Assembly (NCBI GenBank): GCA_016210045.1
Contig: JACQUX010000022.1
Location: 1 to 64,000, forward strand
Source: Deltaproteobacteria bacterium
GTDB taxonomy: Bacteria > UBA10199 > GCA-002796325 > JACPFF01
Direction of reading: 5' to 3'
DNA length: 64,000 nucleotides
The stretch's first letter is position 1; the number at the start of each line of letters is the position of its first letter. Made by a program: the position numbers and the translations under genes. Shown piece by piece: positions 26,225 through 34,266 of this stretch. The notes under the pieces were generated by a model that saw nothing but the letters and a program-made list of their open reading frames with translations, did not search any database and was not told the origin of the DNA.

Positions 26225-27379
26225 TTACCCCTTCGCGGTGCGGCGGCCGTTTTCGGTGGCGAATTTGGCCTTTTCGGCAGCGGCAATCGCGGCCTTGGCC
26301 ACGACGGGATCCGTCGCGGGATCCAGTTCGGGCGCCGTCCCGGCGGCCGGAATGGCGACCGGCACTTCGCGGCGTAAGCCCACCTTGGCATAGACCGCGT
26401 TCGCGATCGCGCGACAGACTTTCGGATTTTCTTTCAGGAACTGGATCGCTTGCTCGCGTCCTTGGCCGATTTTTTCGTCGCCGTATTCGTACCAACTCCC
26501 GCTCTTACTCACGACTTCTTGGGCCGCGGCGACATCGAGCAGATCCCCGAAGCGATTGATCCCTTCTCCATAAATGATGTCGAATTCGGCGTGGCGGAAC
26601 GGCGGCGCCACTTTGTTTTTCACGACCTTCGCCACGGTCCGATTCCCAAAGATTTCCTCGCCGCGTTTTAATTGGCCGATCCGGCGCACGTCGATCCGAA
26701 GACTCGCGTAAAACTTGAGCGCGTTCCCGCCGGTCGTGGTCTCCGGATTGCCGAAGAAGACGCCGATCTTCATCCGAATTTGGTTGATGAAGATGAAGAG
26801 CGATTTGGAACGACTGACCGTCGCGGTCAGTTTGCGCAAGGCTTGGCTCATCAGGCGCGCCTGGCTGCCCATCTGCGCATCGCCCATCTCCCCTTCCAAT
26901 TCTGCTTTCGGCACCAACGCGGCGACGGAGTCGACGACGATAACGTCCATCGCACCGCTACGTACCAGTGTTTCCGCGATTTCTAACGCCTGTTCGCCGG
27001 AATCGGGTTGCGAGATCAATAAGTCTTCCGTCTTCACGCCGAGCTTGCGCGCATATTCGATATCGAGCGCGTGTTCGGCATCCACGAATGCCGCAAGGCC
27101 CCCCGTTTTTTGCGCCTCGGCGACGGCCTGCAACGCCAGCGTCGTCTTGCCCGACGATTCAGGTCCAAAGATCTCGACGATCCGGCCGCGCGGATAACCG
27201 CCGACGCCGAGCGCGAGATCCAGTGAGAGCGAGCCGGAGGGGATCACTTCCACTTGTGCCCCGCGCTCGTCCTTGCCGAGCCGCATGATCGCGCCCTTGC
27301 CAAACTGTTTTTCAATCGTGCTCATCGCTAACGTCAGGGCCTTCTCGCGATCGGATGGTGCTGCGACTGGCTGGCTCAT
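26225..27379 (-). CDS. recA: RecA recombinase
   Basis: A 384-residue ATP-dependent strand-exchange protein and LexA co-protease. It shows the Walker A motif GPESSGKTT, the [13 protein letters not shown] Walker B, loop L2 region [18 protein letters not shown] and the [11 protein letters not shown] motif. The ATG is preceded by AAAGGAGAGAGT. No LexA site lies immediately upstream; instead the 177-bp gap to thpR is filled by two tandem copies of the structured repeat, and AAAGGAG of the ribosome-binding site is the start of a third repeat unit. cinA-thpR-recA looks like an operon, with the SOS-type box before cinA. Confidence 0.97.
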   Translation of the reverse strand: MSQPVAAPSDREKALTLAMSTIEKQFGKGAIMRLGKDERGAQVEVIPSGSLSLDLALGVGGYPRGRIVEIFGPESSGKTTLALQAVAEAQKTGGLAAFVDAEHALDIEYARKLGVKTEDLLISQPDSGEQALEIAETLVRSGAMDVIVVDSVAALVPKAELEGEMGDAQMGSQARLMSQALRKLTATVSRSKSLFIFINQIRMKIGVFFGNPETTTGGNALKFYASLRIDVRRIGQLKRGEEIFGNRTVAKVVKNKVAPPFRHAEFDIIYGEGINRFGDLLDVAAAQEVVSKSGSWYEYGDEKIGQGREQAIQFLKENPKVCRAIANAVYAKVGLRREVPVAIPAAGTAPELDPATDPVVAKAAIAAAEKAKFATENGRRTAKG

Positions 27380-27391
27380 ACTCTCTCCTTT

Positions 27392-27472
27392 GGTGCGCAA
27401 CGCTCCCTCCTCAGTCGCGTTGCAGTTATTACTACCGCGGGCCACGGCGCCGCTCCGCTCCGCCGCCCTTAC
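27392..27472 (-). repeat. 82-bp two-hairpin repeat, copy B (recA-proximal)
   Basis: On the minus strand GTAAG at 27472 runs to GCGCACC at 27392 (81 bp). The second stem is a perfect 7-bp GCAACGC/GCGTTGC enclosing a 13-base loop with GAGGAGGGA. It is followed directly by AAAGGAGAG, the recA ribosome-binding site. Confidence 0.8.
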
Positions 27473-27478
27473 TCCTTT

Positions 27479-27560
27479 GGTGCGCAACGCTCCCTCCTCG
27501 GTCGCGTTACAGTTATTACTACCGCGCGCCACGCCTCCGCTACCGCTTCGGCGCGCTTAC
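27479..27560 (-). repeat. 82-bp two-hairpin repeat, copy C (thpR-proximal)
   Basis: Starts inside the thpR stop region (GAG-TAA-GCGCG) and lies 88 bp before copy B, so the tandem unit is AAAGGA plus the 82-bp core. The first stem is a perfect 7-bp GCGCGCC/GGCGCGC; the second is GTAACGC/GCGTTGC with one G-T pair. Confidence 0.8.
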
Positions 27561-28135
27561 TCCTTGGGTTGGAAGTTAAACGTCTGCAGGGGAGTATAAA
27601 CCGACCCTGACTTTGTCAATTGGCTTTTGTAGAGCGTCAGCTGCGCGACAGGCACGGCACCGAATTGCACGGGACCTAAACTTTCTACGCGCTTCACCAG
27701 CGCGGCCCGCAGCGCAGATCGGCCCGCGCGCGCGACAGTGAGATGGAGACGAAATTGGCGTTCATCCGCCGCAATCGGCAGTCCGGCGCACGCGTGATTC
27801 AATTCATCGTGCAGATGCAACAGCGATTCGGTCGGGCCGGCGAAACCGACCCAAATCACGCGCGGATATTTCCAATTGGGAAACACGCCGACCCCACTGC
27901 AATCGAGCGTCAGCGGGCCATACCGCGCCGCAAGGCGCGCAACGCGGGTCGCGATCTCGCCGTTCAGCAGCGACGCTTCGACACTACCGAAAAAACGCAT
28001 CGTCACATGCATGTGTTCCGGCGCCGTCCATTTGACATCCTCGCCACTGTATTGCCGAAGGTCGTGCATCAGGGTGGCAACGGCACGGCGCACCACGTCC
28101 GGAATTTCGAAGGCGAGAAAGGCACGCAGTTTCAT
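27557..28135 (-). CDS. thpR: RNA 2',3'-cyclic phosphodiesterase (LigT/ThpR family)
   Basis: A 192-residue member of the 2H phosphoesterase superfamily. Two catalytic H-x-T motifs are present: HVTM in EHMHVTMRFFG and HLTV in QFRLHLTVAR. The enzyme hydrolyses 2',3'-cyclic phosphates on RNA ends and can ligate tRNA halves in vitro. The ATG overlaps the cinA stop by 4 bp (ATGA). Neighbouring cinA and recA form a recurrent cluster. The stop codon falls inside the first repeat unit. Confidence 0.9.
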   Translation of the reverse strand: MKLRAFLAFEIPDVVRRAVATLMHDLRQYSGEDVKWTAPEHMHVTMRFFGSVEASLLNGEIATRVARLAARYGPLTLDCSGVGVFPNWKYPRVIWVGFAGPTESLLHLHDELNHACAGLPIAADERQFRLHLTVARAGRSALRAALVKRVESLGPVQFGAVPVAQLTLYKSQLTKSGSVYTPLQTFNFQPKE

Positions 28136-29361
28136 GGCAGGACGTTCCGCAGCAAATCGAGCGCCTTCGCGGCGACCCACTGCTTGAAATAGCGACGACT
28201 CCGCGGAGAACATTCGTGATGCACCAACGTCGTGTGCGGCGTCGCCACACCGATATAGACCGTCCCTACCGGTTTTTCCTCCGAGCCGCCGCTGGGGCCC
28301 GCGATCCCGGTGATCCCGATTCCATAGGTGGTGCGCGCCCGAGTCCGCGCCCCGACCGCCATCGCTTCGGCGACCTCGGCGCTGACCGCGCCGCATTGCA
28401 ACAAGACTTCGCGCGGCACGCCGAGCAATTCCACTTTGGCGTGGTTGCTATACGTAATGACGCCTCGTTCAAAAAACGCCGAGGCCCCGGGGACGTCGGT
28501 CAACGTGCTACAGAGTTCTCCACCGGTGCATGATTCGGCGACGGCCAACGATTCGCCGCGAGCCGTCAGCCGTTCGCCGACCACCGAGGCCAAGGTGGCG
28601 TCGCCGGTGCCGAAGACCGCGTCGCCCAACACCGCTCGCACGCGCGCTTCCAACTGATCCAGACGTTGCACCAGTTGTGGCCACTCCGCGCCCACGACTT
28701 GTAATTTGATCGCGACGTCGGGATAGATCAGTCGATAGCCGACTTGGGTCTCGGCGAGCGCCAATCCTTGCACCCGCTCGCCGAGCACCGCTTCCGAAAT
28801 GCCGAAACATTTCAGCACGCGTTCGGCACGCGTGACCGTGGGCCGATGCGCACGCAACCATGGTTGGATGTGCTGGCCGAAGAGCCATTCCACTTCGCTC
28901 GGCACGCCGGGGAGAAAGAAAAAGGTCGCCGGGCCAACGCCCAAACGCACGGCGGGCGCTGTTCCAAGCTCGTTGGTCAAGACCTCCGCCCCTTCCGGCA
29001 CAAACGCCTGCTTCCGGTTCGCCGGCGGACAATCGCGATTGCGGGCCGCACAAAACTCCTGCGTCTGTTGCCATGCACTGTCGGAAAAAACGAGCGGGCG
29101 ATCGAAGGCCTGCGCCGCCGCTTCGTACGTCAGGTCGTCGCTCGTCGGACCTAAGCCGCCAGTGACCACCACGCACTCCGCGCGCGCGCGCGCGTCGCGA
29201 CAGGCCGCAGCAATCGCGTCCACCGTATCGCCAACCGTGACATGCCGCAGCACGGTCCAGCCTTCGGCATGACAGCCGTTCGCCACATGCACGGCGTTGG
29301 TATTTACGACTTCTCCCACCAGCACTTCATTGCCGGTGGTAATAATTTCGACGTGCCCCAT
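28132..29361 (-). CDS. cinA: CinA: nicotinamide-nucleotide amidase / competence-damage protein
   Basis: A 409-residue two-domain protein. The N-terminal MoaB-like (MoCF-binding) domain begins VEIITTGNEVLVGEVVNTNA and has VVTGGLGPTSDDLT, a pyrophosphatase/ADP-ribose-type domain. The C-terminal PncC domain (LAVAESCTGGELCSTLTDVPGAS and GIAGPSGGSEEKPVGTVYIG) deamidates NMN to NaMN. The start has GGAGGCGAGCC upstream. It leads the cinA-thpR-recA operon; linkage with recA and damage induction are known in Firmicutes and others. Confidence 0.93.
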   Translation of the reverse strand: MGHVEIITTGNEVLVGEVVNTNAVHVANGCHAEGWTVLRHVTVGDTVDAIAAACRDARARAECVVVTGGLGPTSDDLTYEAAAQAFDRPLVFSDSAWQQTQEFCAARNRDCPPANRKQAFVPEGAEVLTNELGTAPAVRLGVGPATFFFLPGVPSEVEWLFGQHIQPWLRAHRPTVTRAERVLKCFGISEAVLGERVQGLALAETQVGYRLIYPDVAIKLQVVGAEWPQLVQRLDQLEARVRAVLGDAVFGTGDATLASVVGERLTARGESLAVAESCTGGELCSTLTDVPGASAFFERGVITYSNHAKVELLGVPREVLLQCGAVSAEVAEAMAVGARTRARTTYGIGITGIAGPSGGSEEKPVGTVYIGVATPHTTLVHHECSPRSRRYFKQWVAAKALDLLRNVLP

Positions 29362-29458
29362 GGCTCGCCTCCATATGATGATTCACTCTCTAGCACAAGC
29401 AATGCCATGCATGGCTGGTACAAACGCCGAGCGAAGCGGCGGTTCAGGCTCGATGAAC

Positions 29459-29494
29459 AATACACGATGTGATCGATTTTCGAACAAACGTTCA
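29459..29494 (-). promoter_or_regulatory. LexA-type SOS box over a promoter before cinA-thpR-recA
   Basis: CGAACAAACGTTCA (29481-29494) matches the CGAAC-N4-GTTC core of the Gram-positive-type LexA (DinR) box except at the outermost base. On the minus strand it overlaps TTGTTC (-35, 29482-29487), which is 17 bases from TGTATT (-10, 29459-29464). LexA occlusion of this promoter would place recA under SOS control through cinA. Confidence 0.55.
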
Positions 29495-29503
29495 AACGGT
29501 CGG

Positions 29504-29965
29504 CTACGACCAGCGCGTGAGCAACGTGACCAGCACCCACGTACCGGCACCGGCGGCGAGATCATCGGCGACGATACCGAGGCCACCCGGCAGGCGTTCG
29601 AAGCGGCGGATCGGCCACGGCTTGAAGACATCGAGCAACCGAAACCCGAAGAACGCAATCAATATGGTCGCCCACGTCCATGGTTGTCCCCACATGGCGA
29701 GGAAGATCCCGGCGATTTCGTCGACCACAATGGTCGATGGGTCCTCCGGATTATCGAATGCGTGACGCGCAACTTCTGCCGACCAGATCGCCACCGCGAT
29801 CACGACCAATACGAGCAACAGACTCCACCATCCGGTCACGCCGCGGCAACACCACGCCAACAGCAAGGCCACGGCTGAGGCCGCCGTCCCCGGAGCGATC
29901 GGCGCATAGCCGGAGCCGAAGCCGGTCGCAATCCAGTGAGCAATTTGATTGCTTGTTCGTCGCAT
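29504..29965 (-). CDS. pgpA: Phosphatidylglycerophosphatase A
   Basis: A 153-residue inner-membrane enzyme that dephosphorylates phosphatidylglycerol phosphate to phosphatidylglycerol. Family hallmarks: GFGSGYAPIAPGTAAS near the N-terminus, DNPEDPSTIVVDEIAGIF and the FRLLDVFKPWPI segment with LPGGLGIVADDLAAG. Four hydrophobic segments. It lies upstream of the cinA promoter on the same strand. Confidence 0.93.
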   Translation of the reverse strand: MRRTSNQIAHWIATGFGSGYAPIAPGTAASAVALLLAWCCRGVTGWWSLLLVLVVIAVAIWSAEVARHAFDNPEDPSTIVVDEIAGIFLAMWGQPWTWATILIAFFGFRLLDVFKPWPIRRFERLPGGLGIVADDLAAGAGTWVLVTLLTRWS

Positions 29966-29979
29966 ACTTCCTCATTCAC

Positions 29980-30049
29980 GTGACTGGTGGTTAGTGATCG
30001 GACCAAGTGAGCCCCTTTGCCCAGTCACCAGCCACTAGCCACCAGTCAC
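29980..30049. repeat. Inverted repeat of shuffled CAGTCACC words
   Basis: GTGACTGGTGGTTAGTG (29980-29996) pairs with 30033-30049 with a single G-T mismatch. The spacer and right arm repeat CCAGTCACC and CCACTAGCC words. It occupies the gap between pgpA and the next gene and could act as a transcript barrier. Confidence 0.6.
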
Positions 30050-30053
30050 CCAT

Positions 30054-30608
30054 TCATCGCCACTGCAGCGTGGATCGCGCCAAGACCCCATACAGCGAAA
30101 GGCGCAACGGCGGCGACACGGCCGCGGGGAAGCGGACGATATAGGTCTTCGACCAGCGAGTAATAAACGGGAAGAGCCGCCGGTCGACGCCGCTGATCGG
30201 CAATTCCGATAGACTGTCCGGCGCATGCCGCCGTCCTTGGTCGTCGACTAATTCCAACCGCCACTCGCCGTTTTTCAAATCCCCCGCTTCTTTCGGAATA
30301 AAGACACTCAAATAAAACGCGGTCCCAGTGCTGTACCACTCCGACGGCAACCCGACGGCCTCGTCGTCGCCGAGATGGCGCAACGCCGCCTCGCGCTCCA
30401 CCCGCGCCTCGCGCAGCGCCGGGGTGAGCAGCACTGCGTCCCACACCAATTCGGAATGCATCGAATCGAAGTTAAAAAATTCACCCCGCCGATGATGCTG
30501 CCGCAACGTCTTCCGATACGAGGCCATCGCCTCCGTACACACCGTGAGCGCAACGAGCACGCCGAACACCACACACCAGCCTCGCAACTTTCCCTGGTCC
30601 CTGTTCAT
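30054..30608 (-). CDS. Exported protein of unknown function
   Basis: A 184-residue protein with a signal peptide (about residues 1-29, ending EAMA). The mature part starts SYRKTLRQHHRRGEFFNFDSMHSELVW and contains LSVFIPKEAGDLKNGEWRLEL and IVRFPAAVSPPLRLSLYGV, which look beta-rich. No catalytic motif or family is recognised. GAGGTG precedes the ATG. The gene follows a long hairpin element and precedes a shuffled-word inverted repeat, so it may be an isolated transcript. Confidence 0.65.
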   Translation of the reverse strand: MNRDQGKLRGWCVVFGVLVALTVCTEAMASYRKTLRQHHRRGEFFNFDSMHSELVWDAVLLTPALREARVEREAALRHLGDDEAVGLPSEWYSTGTAFYLSVFIPKEAGDLKNGEWRLELVDDQGRRHAPDSLSELPISGVDRRLFPFITRWSKTYIVRFPAAVSPPLRLSLYGVLARSTLQWR

Positions 30609-30636
30609 AGGGGCACCTCAAAGAATTCATTTTGTT

Positions 30637-30761
30637 GGGAACCTCGAAGAATGCCCCAGATGCTAGGCGCCCGCGGAGCCGCGACCGGAGCGTACGTAGT
30701 TGTACGTGAGGATCGCGGCTCCGCGGGCAACGACGCAGATGGGGTATTATCCGAGGTTCCC
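30637..30761. repeat. 125-bp long hairpin element overlapping a stop codon
   Basis: The arms start GGGAACCTCG and include CCCCA, TGC and a perfect 15-bp block GCCCGCGGAGCCGCGA, all mirrored on the other side, with a CGTAC/GTACG apex around 30691-30708. The right arm contains the last codons and TAA (30747) of the lipase-like gene. It is MITE-like or a terminator; the left side lies upstream of the exported-protein gene. Confidence 0.75.
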
Positions 30762-31715
30762 ATGTCCCGTCCACCGTTCTCCACGCCCCAGCGTATAGCT
30801 CCGCGGCGCCGCCACTGCGGCCTCGTCCGCCGACTCCGGTCGCGCCTCCGCGGCAGGCGAAGTCTGGAGCAACTCGGTCAACCACTCCTCGACATCGGCG
30901 AACACCGCCGCGCGCTTTACTTCATTAAAGATCTCGTGTTGCATCCCCTCGTAAATTTTCAATCGTTTGCGCGTGACCGGCACGCGCCGAAAAAACCGCC
31001 GCGTCGCCTCCGGATCGCAGATCCGGTCATCCCCCGCGTGCAAAAAGAGCGCGGGGATATGAATGCGCGACGCCAACGCCATCACGACATCGAGGTTGCG
31101 CATGATTTCGCGTGCCGCATGCAGCGTCAGCGTCCGGCAGATCCGCGGATCCTGTTCGAACGCGCGCACGACGTCCGGATCGTTCGAGAGCCAGCGCGGG
31201 TCGATGTTATTGCCGACGCGCAGCCGCGGCGCGATTCGATAGAGTTGTTCCCCGCACAACCGTTTCCACCACGCCAGTTTCATTTTGAGCGCGATGTTCG
31301 GCGAGCTGACGATCAGGCCTCGCAGCCCTTTGGCGTAGCGCACCACGAAATTGAGCGCCAACTGCCCGCCAAAACTATGGCCGACGAGGATCACGGGCAC
31401 GCCCGGATGCGATTCCTTGGTAAATTGGACGAATTGGGCCAAGTCGCTCAGCAGGTCTTGCACGTGATCGAAATGGCCGCGCGGCCCATCGGATTGGCCA
31501 TGTCCGCGCTGGTCGTACAACGCCACGCCGAAGCCGCGCGCTACGCAGTGCCGCACCAGCGCACCGTAGCGCCCGCTATGTTCCGCGAGGCCGTGCACCA
31601 CGACCAGCATCGCCCGCGGCGCGCGCGGGACCCACCATTCATAATAGAGGCGCAATCCGGAATTGACGGCGAACGAGGAGAGGGTCCCGCTGACCGGGAC
31701 CGGGACGATCGTCAC
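30747..31715 (-). CDS. Alpha/beta hydrolase, monoacylglycerol-lipase type
   Basis: A 322-residue serine hydrolase. [14 protein letters not shown] forms the oxyanion region, GHSFGG carries nucleophile Ser114, [11 protein letters not shown] the acidic residue and GMQHEIFNE the catalytic His. The monoglyceride lipase/lysophospholipase group shares these motifs. The GTG start overlaps the dnaJ stop (GTGA, 4 bp), so it is translationally coupled to dnaJ; a longer upstream frame exists but lies inside dnaJ. No signal peptide. The C-terminal codons come from the hairpin element. Confidence 0.82.
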   Translation of the reverse strand: MTIVPVPVSGTLSSFAVNSGLRLYYEWWVPRAPRAMLVVVHGLAEHSGRYGALVRHCVARGFGVALYDQRGHGQSDGPRGHFDHVQDLLSDLAQFVQFTKESHPGVPVILVGHSFGGQLALNFVVRYAKGLRGLIVSSPNIALKMKLAWWKRLCGEQLYRIAPRLRVGNNIDPRWLSNDPDVVRAFEQDPRICRTLTLHAAREIMRNLDVVMALASRIHIPALFLHAGDDRICDPEATRRFFRRVPVTRKRLKIYEGMQHEIFNEVKRAAVFADVEEWLTELLQTSPAAEARPESADEAAVAAPRSYTLGRGERWTGHGNLG

Positions 31716-32773
31716 GGCAGTTCCTTGCGGAGTTCCTCGAGGAGTTGGCGCGCTCGCTTGGAGAGTCGCTTCGGCGTCCGCACTACGATCTCGATACATT
31801 GATCACCCTTCCGCCCGGTGCGCACGTTCGGCATCCCCTGCCCTTTGATTCGCAATACGGCGCCAGCGTCGGTTCCCGCGGCGACATCCAGCTCGTGAGT
31901 TCCATATAATGTCGGCACAGTCAATCGGGTTCCCATCATCGTGTCGACGACCGAGAGGTCCAAGCGATGCCACAGGTCGTCGCCGCGCCGCTCGAAATTC
32001 GCATGCGCGGCCACTTGCAACGTCACGTACAAATCGCCCGGCGGTCCGCCATTCAGTCCCGCCTCGCCTTCGCCGCGCAACACTAACTGCATTTGGTCTT
32101 CCACACCGGGCGGCACTTTGATGTTCAATTTCCGCTTGGTCCGCACCACGCCGCGCCCGCGACATTCTCCGCACGGATCGGTGATCCGCCACCCCTCGCC
32201 GCGGCATTGCGCACAAGTGGCCTGCAGATAAAAAAACCCTTGGCGCGTCGTGACCTGTCCGCTGCCATCGCACGCACTACACGGCGTGCGACCCTTCGGC
32301 CCGGCGCCACTCCCCTTGCATTGGGCGCAATGGGCCGTCTTGTCGATCATTAATTCGCGCTCCACGCCGTGCGCGGCCTCTTCCAGCGTTACTTTGAGCG
32401 CCGCCTCCAAATGCGATCCCGCCCGCGCGCGAGGCCCTCGCGCCCCTTGCCGGGCGCCCCCGAACCCGGCACCGCCGAACAGCTCTTCGAATAAATCGCC
32501 GAAGGACGAGAAGACCTCATCGACGCCATGGAACCCTTCGAAGCCGCGCCCTTGCAGCCCTTGGTGTCCATATTGGTCATAAATCCGCCGCTTCTCCGCG
32601 TCGCTCAGGACTTCGTAGGCCTCAGAGGCCTCTTTGAATTTTTCTTCGGCGCTATGATCGCCAGGATTGCGATCGGGGTGAAACTGCAAGGCCAACTTGC
32701 GGTATGCTTTCTTGATCTCGTTGTCATCGGCGCTCCGTTGGAGACCGAGTACGTCGTAGTAATCACGCTTCAT
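31712..32773 (-). CDS. dnaJ: DnaJ-type co-chaperone
   Basis: A 353-residue type I J-protein. The J domain (residues 1-70, HPD in FHPDRNPG) is followed by a G/F-rich linker ([11 protein letters not shown]). Four zinc-finger repeats follow ([32 protein letters not shown]), then a C-terminal substrate-binding domain. It stimulates DnaK ATPase and holds unfolded clients. dnaK and grpE are not adjacent, so this may be one of several J-proteins. A TTGACA-16-TATGTA promoter candidate precedes it. It shares a transcript with the lipase-like gene. Confidence 0.93.
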   Translation of the reverse strand: MKRDYYDVLGLQRSADDNEIKKAYRKLALQFHPDRNPGDHSAEEKFKEASEAYEVLSDAEKRRIYDQYGHQGLQGRGFEGFHGVDEVFSSFGDLFEELFGGAGFGGARQGARGPRARAGSHLEAALKVTLEEAAHGVERELMIDKTAHCAQCKGSGAGPKGRTPCSACDGSGQVTTRQGFFYLQATCAQCRGEGWRITDPCGECRGRGVVRTKRKLNIKVPPGVEDQMQLVLRGEGEAGLNGGPPGDLYVTLQVAAHANFERRGDDLWHRLDLSVVDTMMGTRLTVPTLYGTHELDVAAGTDAGAVLRIKGQGMPNVRTGRKGDQCIEIVVRTPKRLSKRARQLLEELRKELP

Positions 32774-32784
32774 GATCGGCGCAC

Positions 32785-32812
32785 TACATAAAGTCTTTCC
32801 TATAAATGTCAA
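32785..32812 (-). promoter_or_regulatory. Promoter candidate for dnaJ
   Basis: Minus strand TTGACA (32807-32812), 16 bases, TATGTA (32785-32790). No CIRCE-type inverted repeat was seen. It faces away from the TSP3 gene promoter. Confidence 0.45.
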
Positions 32813-32830
32813 CGTTCGAGCCCGAAAATG

Positions 32831-32859
32831 TTGACACTGAATAAAAACATCGGCATAAC
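32831..32859 (+). promoter_or_regulatory. Promoter candidate for the TSP3 protein gene
   Basis: TTGACA (32831-32836), 17 bases, CATAAC (32854-32859), then GGGGAG before the ATG at 32884. Confidence 0.5.
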
Positions 32860-32883
32860 TGCGCTGAATCTCGGGGAGAATTC

Positions 32884-34239
32884 ATGAAAACACCTAACGC
32901 ACCGTTCGGCATGCGCCTTGCTACCTTATCTATAGCAATCGCAGCCCTGTTGTTCTTTTCTCCGACCCAAGCCGGCGGCCCGGCCGATCAAGACGGCGAC
33001 GGCATTGCGGACACCACCGACAACTGCCCGACGGTCGCCAATCCGATACAAACGGACAGCGACGGCGACGGCAGCGGCGACGCCTGCCAACCTCCCGACA
33101 GCGACGGCGACGGCGTCGTCGATCCGGTCGACAACTGCCCGACCACCGGCAACGCCGATCAAACCAATTCCGATAGCGACGCGTTCGGCAACGTCTGCGA
33201 TCCCGACGACGACGGCGACGGCATCGCGGACGGAACCGACAACTGCGTACTGCTCGCGAACGCCGAACAAGTCGACACCGACGCGGACACGCTCGGCGAT
33301 GCCTGCGATCTCGACGACGACGCCGACGGCGTCCCGGACAACGTCGACAATTGCCGCGTCAATGCCAACGCGAGTCAGCTCGATCCCGACGCCGATGGGA
33401 TCGGCAATCCCTGCGACACCGACGACGACGGCGACGGCGTCGCGGACGCCAGCGACAACTGTCCGCTCGCAGCCAATGCGGCCCAAACCGACACCGACGC
33501 GAACGGCTCCGGCGACAGCTGCGAGGCCGATGACGACAACGACGGCGTCCTCGATACCACCGACAACTGCCCACTGACCTTCAACATCAGCCAAGCCAAC
33601 TTCGACGGCGACGCCACCGGCGACGACTGCGACGACGACGACGACGGCGACAGTGTCTCCGACACCACCGACAACTGCCTCGGCCTCGCGAATCCGGATC
33701 AGGCGGACCAAGACGGCGATAACAACGGCAACGCGTGCGACGCCGACGACGACGGCGACACATTCGCGGATGGCGCCGACAACTGCCCGACGACGGCCAA
33801 TCCGAGCCAGCTCGATAGCGACCTCGACGGCGGTGGCGACGCCTGCGACACCGACATTGACGGCGACGCCCTGGTCAACGGCAGCGACAACTGTCCCGCG
33901 AATGCGAACGCCGACCAAGCGGATCAAGATGCCGACCACATCGGCGATTTGTGCGACCCCGACCGCGACGGCGACAGTATCGAAAATATCAGCGACAACT
34001 GCCCGCTCGCCGCCAACGTCGAACAAGTCGACACCGACGACGACGGCTCCGGCGATGTCTGCGACACCACGCCGGGCGCCCCGACCGAATCGCCCCCACC
34101 ACCGACCGCCACCCCCGCTGCGGTCGGCGACTCCACCGACGACACCGACACTGGCGAAGTCACCGACGCCAGCGGCGACGGCGTCGTCGTGCCGTCCTCA
34201 GTGACCGGCGGCACCGGCTGCTCGTTGATTATTCGGTAA
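32884..34239 (+). CDS. Secreted thrombospondin type 3 repeat protein with GCSLI tail
   Basis: A 451-residue acidic protein. The signal peptide (about residues 1-30, ending TQA) is followed by ten consecutive 36-residue TSP3 repeats of the pattern D-x-D-x-D-G-x-x-D-x-x-D-N-C-P ... D-x-D-x-x-G-D-x-C. Each binds calcium and carries two cysteines. A Pro/Thr linker (PTESPPPPTATP) and a Thr/Asp-rich stretch follow. The last residues are GGTGCSLIIR, matching the end of the 2024-residue Calx-beta protein. It is probably an extended calcium-stiffened surface or secreted protein. GGGGAG precedes the ATG. It is divergent from dnaJ. Confidence 0.88.
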   Translation: MKTPNAPFGMRLATLSIAIAALLFFSPTQAGGPADQDGDGIADTTDNCPTVANPIQTDSDGDGSGDACQPPDSDGDGVVDPVDNCPTTGNADQTNSDSDAFGNVCDPDDDGDGIADGTDNCVLLANAEQVDTDADTLGDACDLDDDADGVPDNVDNCRVNANASQLDPDADGIGNPCDTDDDGDGVADASDNCPLAANAAQTDTDANGSGDSCEADDDNDGVLDTTDNCPLTFNISQANFDGDATGDDCDDDDDGDSVSDTTDNCLGLANPDQADQDGDNNGNACDADDDGDTFADGADNCPTTANPSQLDSDLDGGGDACDTDIDGDALVNGSDNCPANANADQADQDADHIGDLCDPDRDGDSIENISDNCPLAANVEQVDTDDDGSGDVCDTTPGAPTESPPPPTATPAAVGDSTDDTDTGEVTDASGDGVVVPSSVTGGTGCSLIIR

Positions 34240-34266
34240 GGCTACAGAACGGCACTGCCGGATGCG

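Noticed and set aside
27380-27532. N-terminal extension of RecA across the tandem repeats
   Set aside because: The extension merely translates the non-coding repeat; the family start with AAAGGAGAG upstream is at 27379.
32998-34074. Regular repeats suggestive of a CRISPR array
   Set aside because: They are codon-phased TSP3 repeats in an open frame; no constant repeat with unique spacers and no cas genes.
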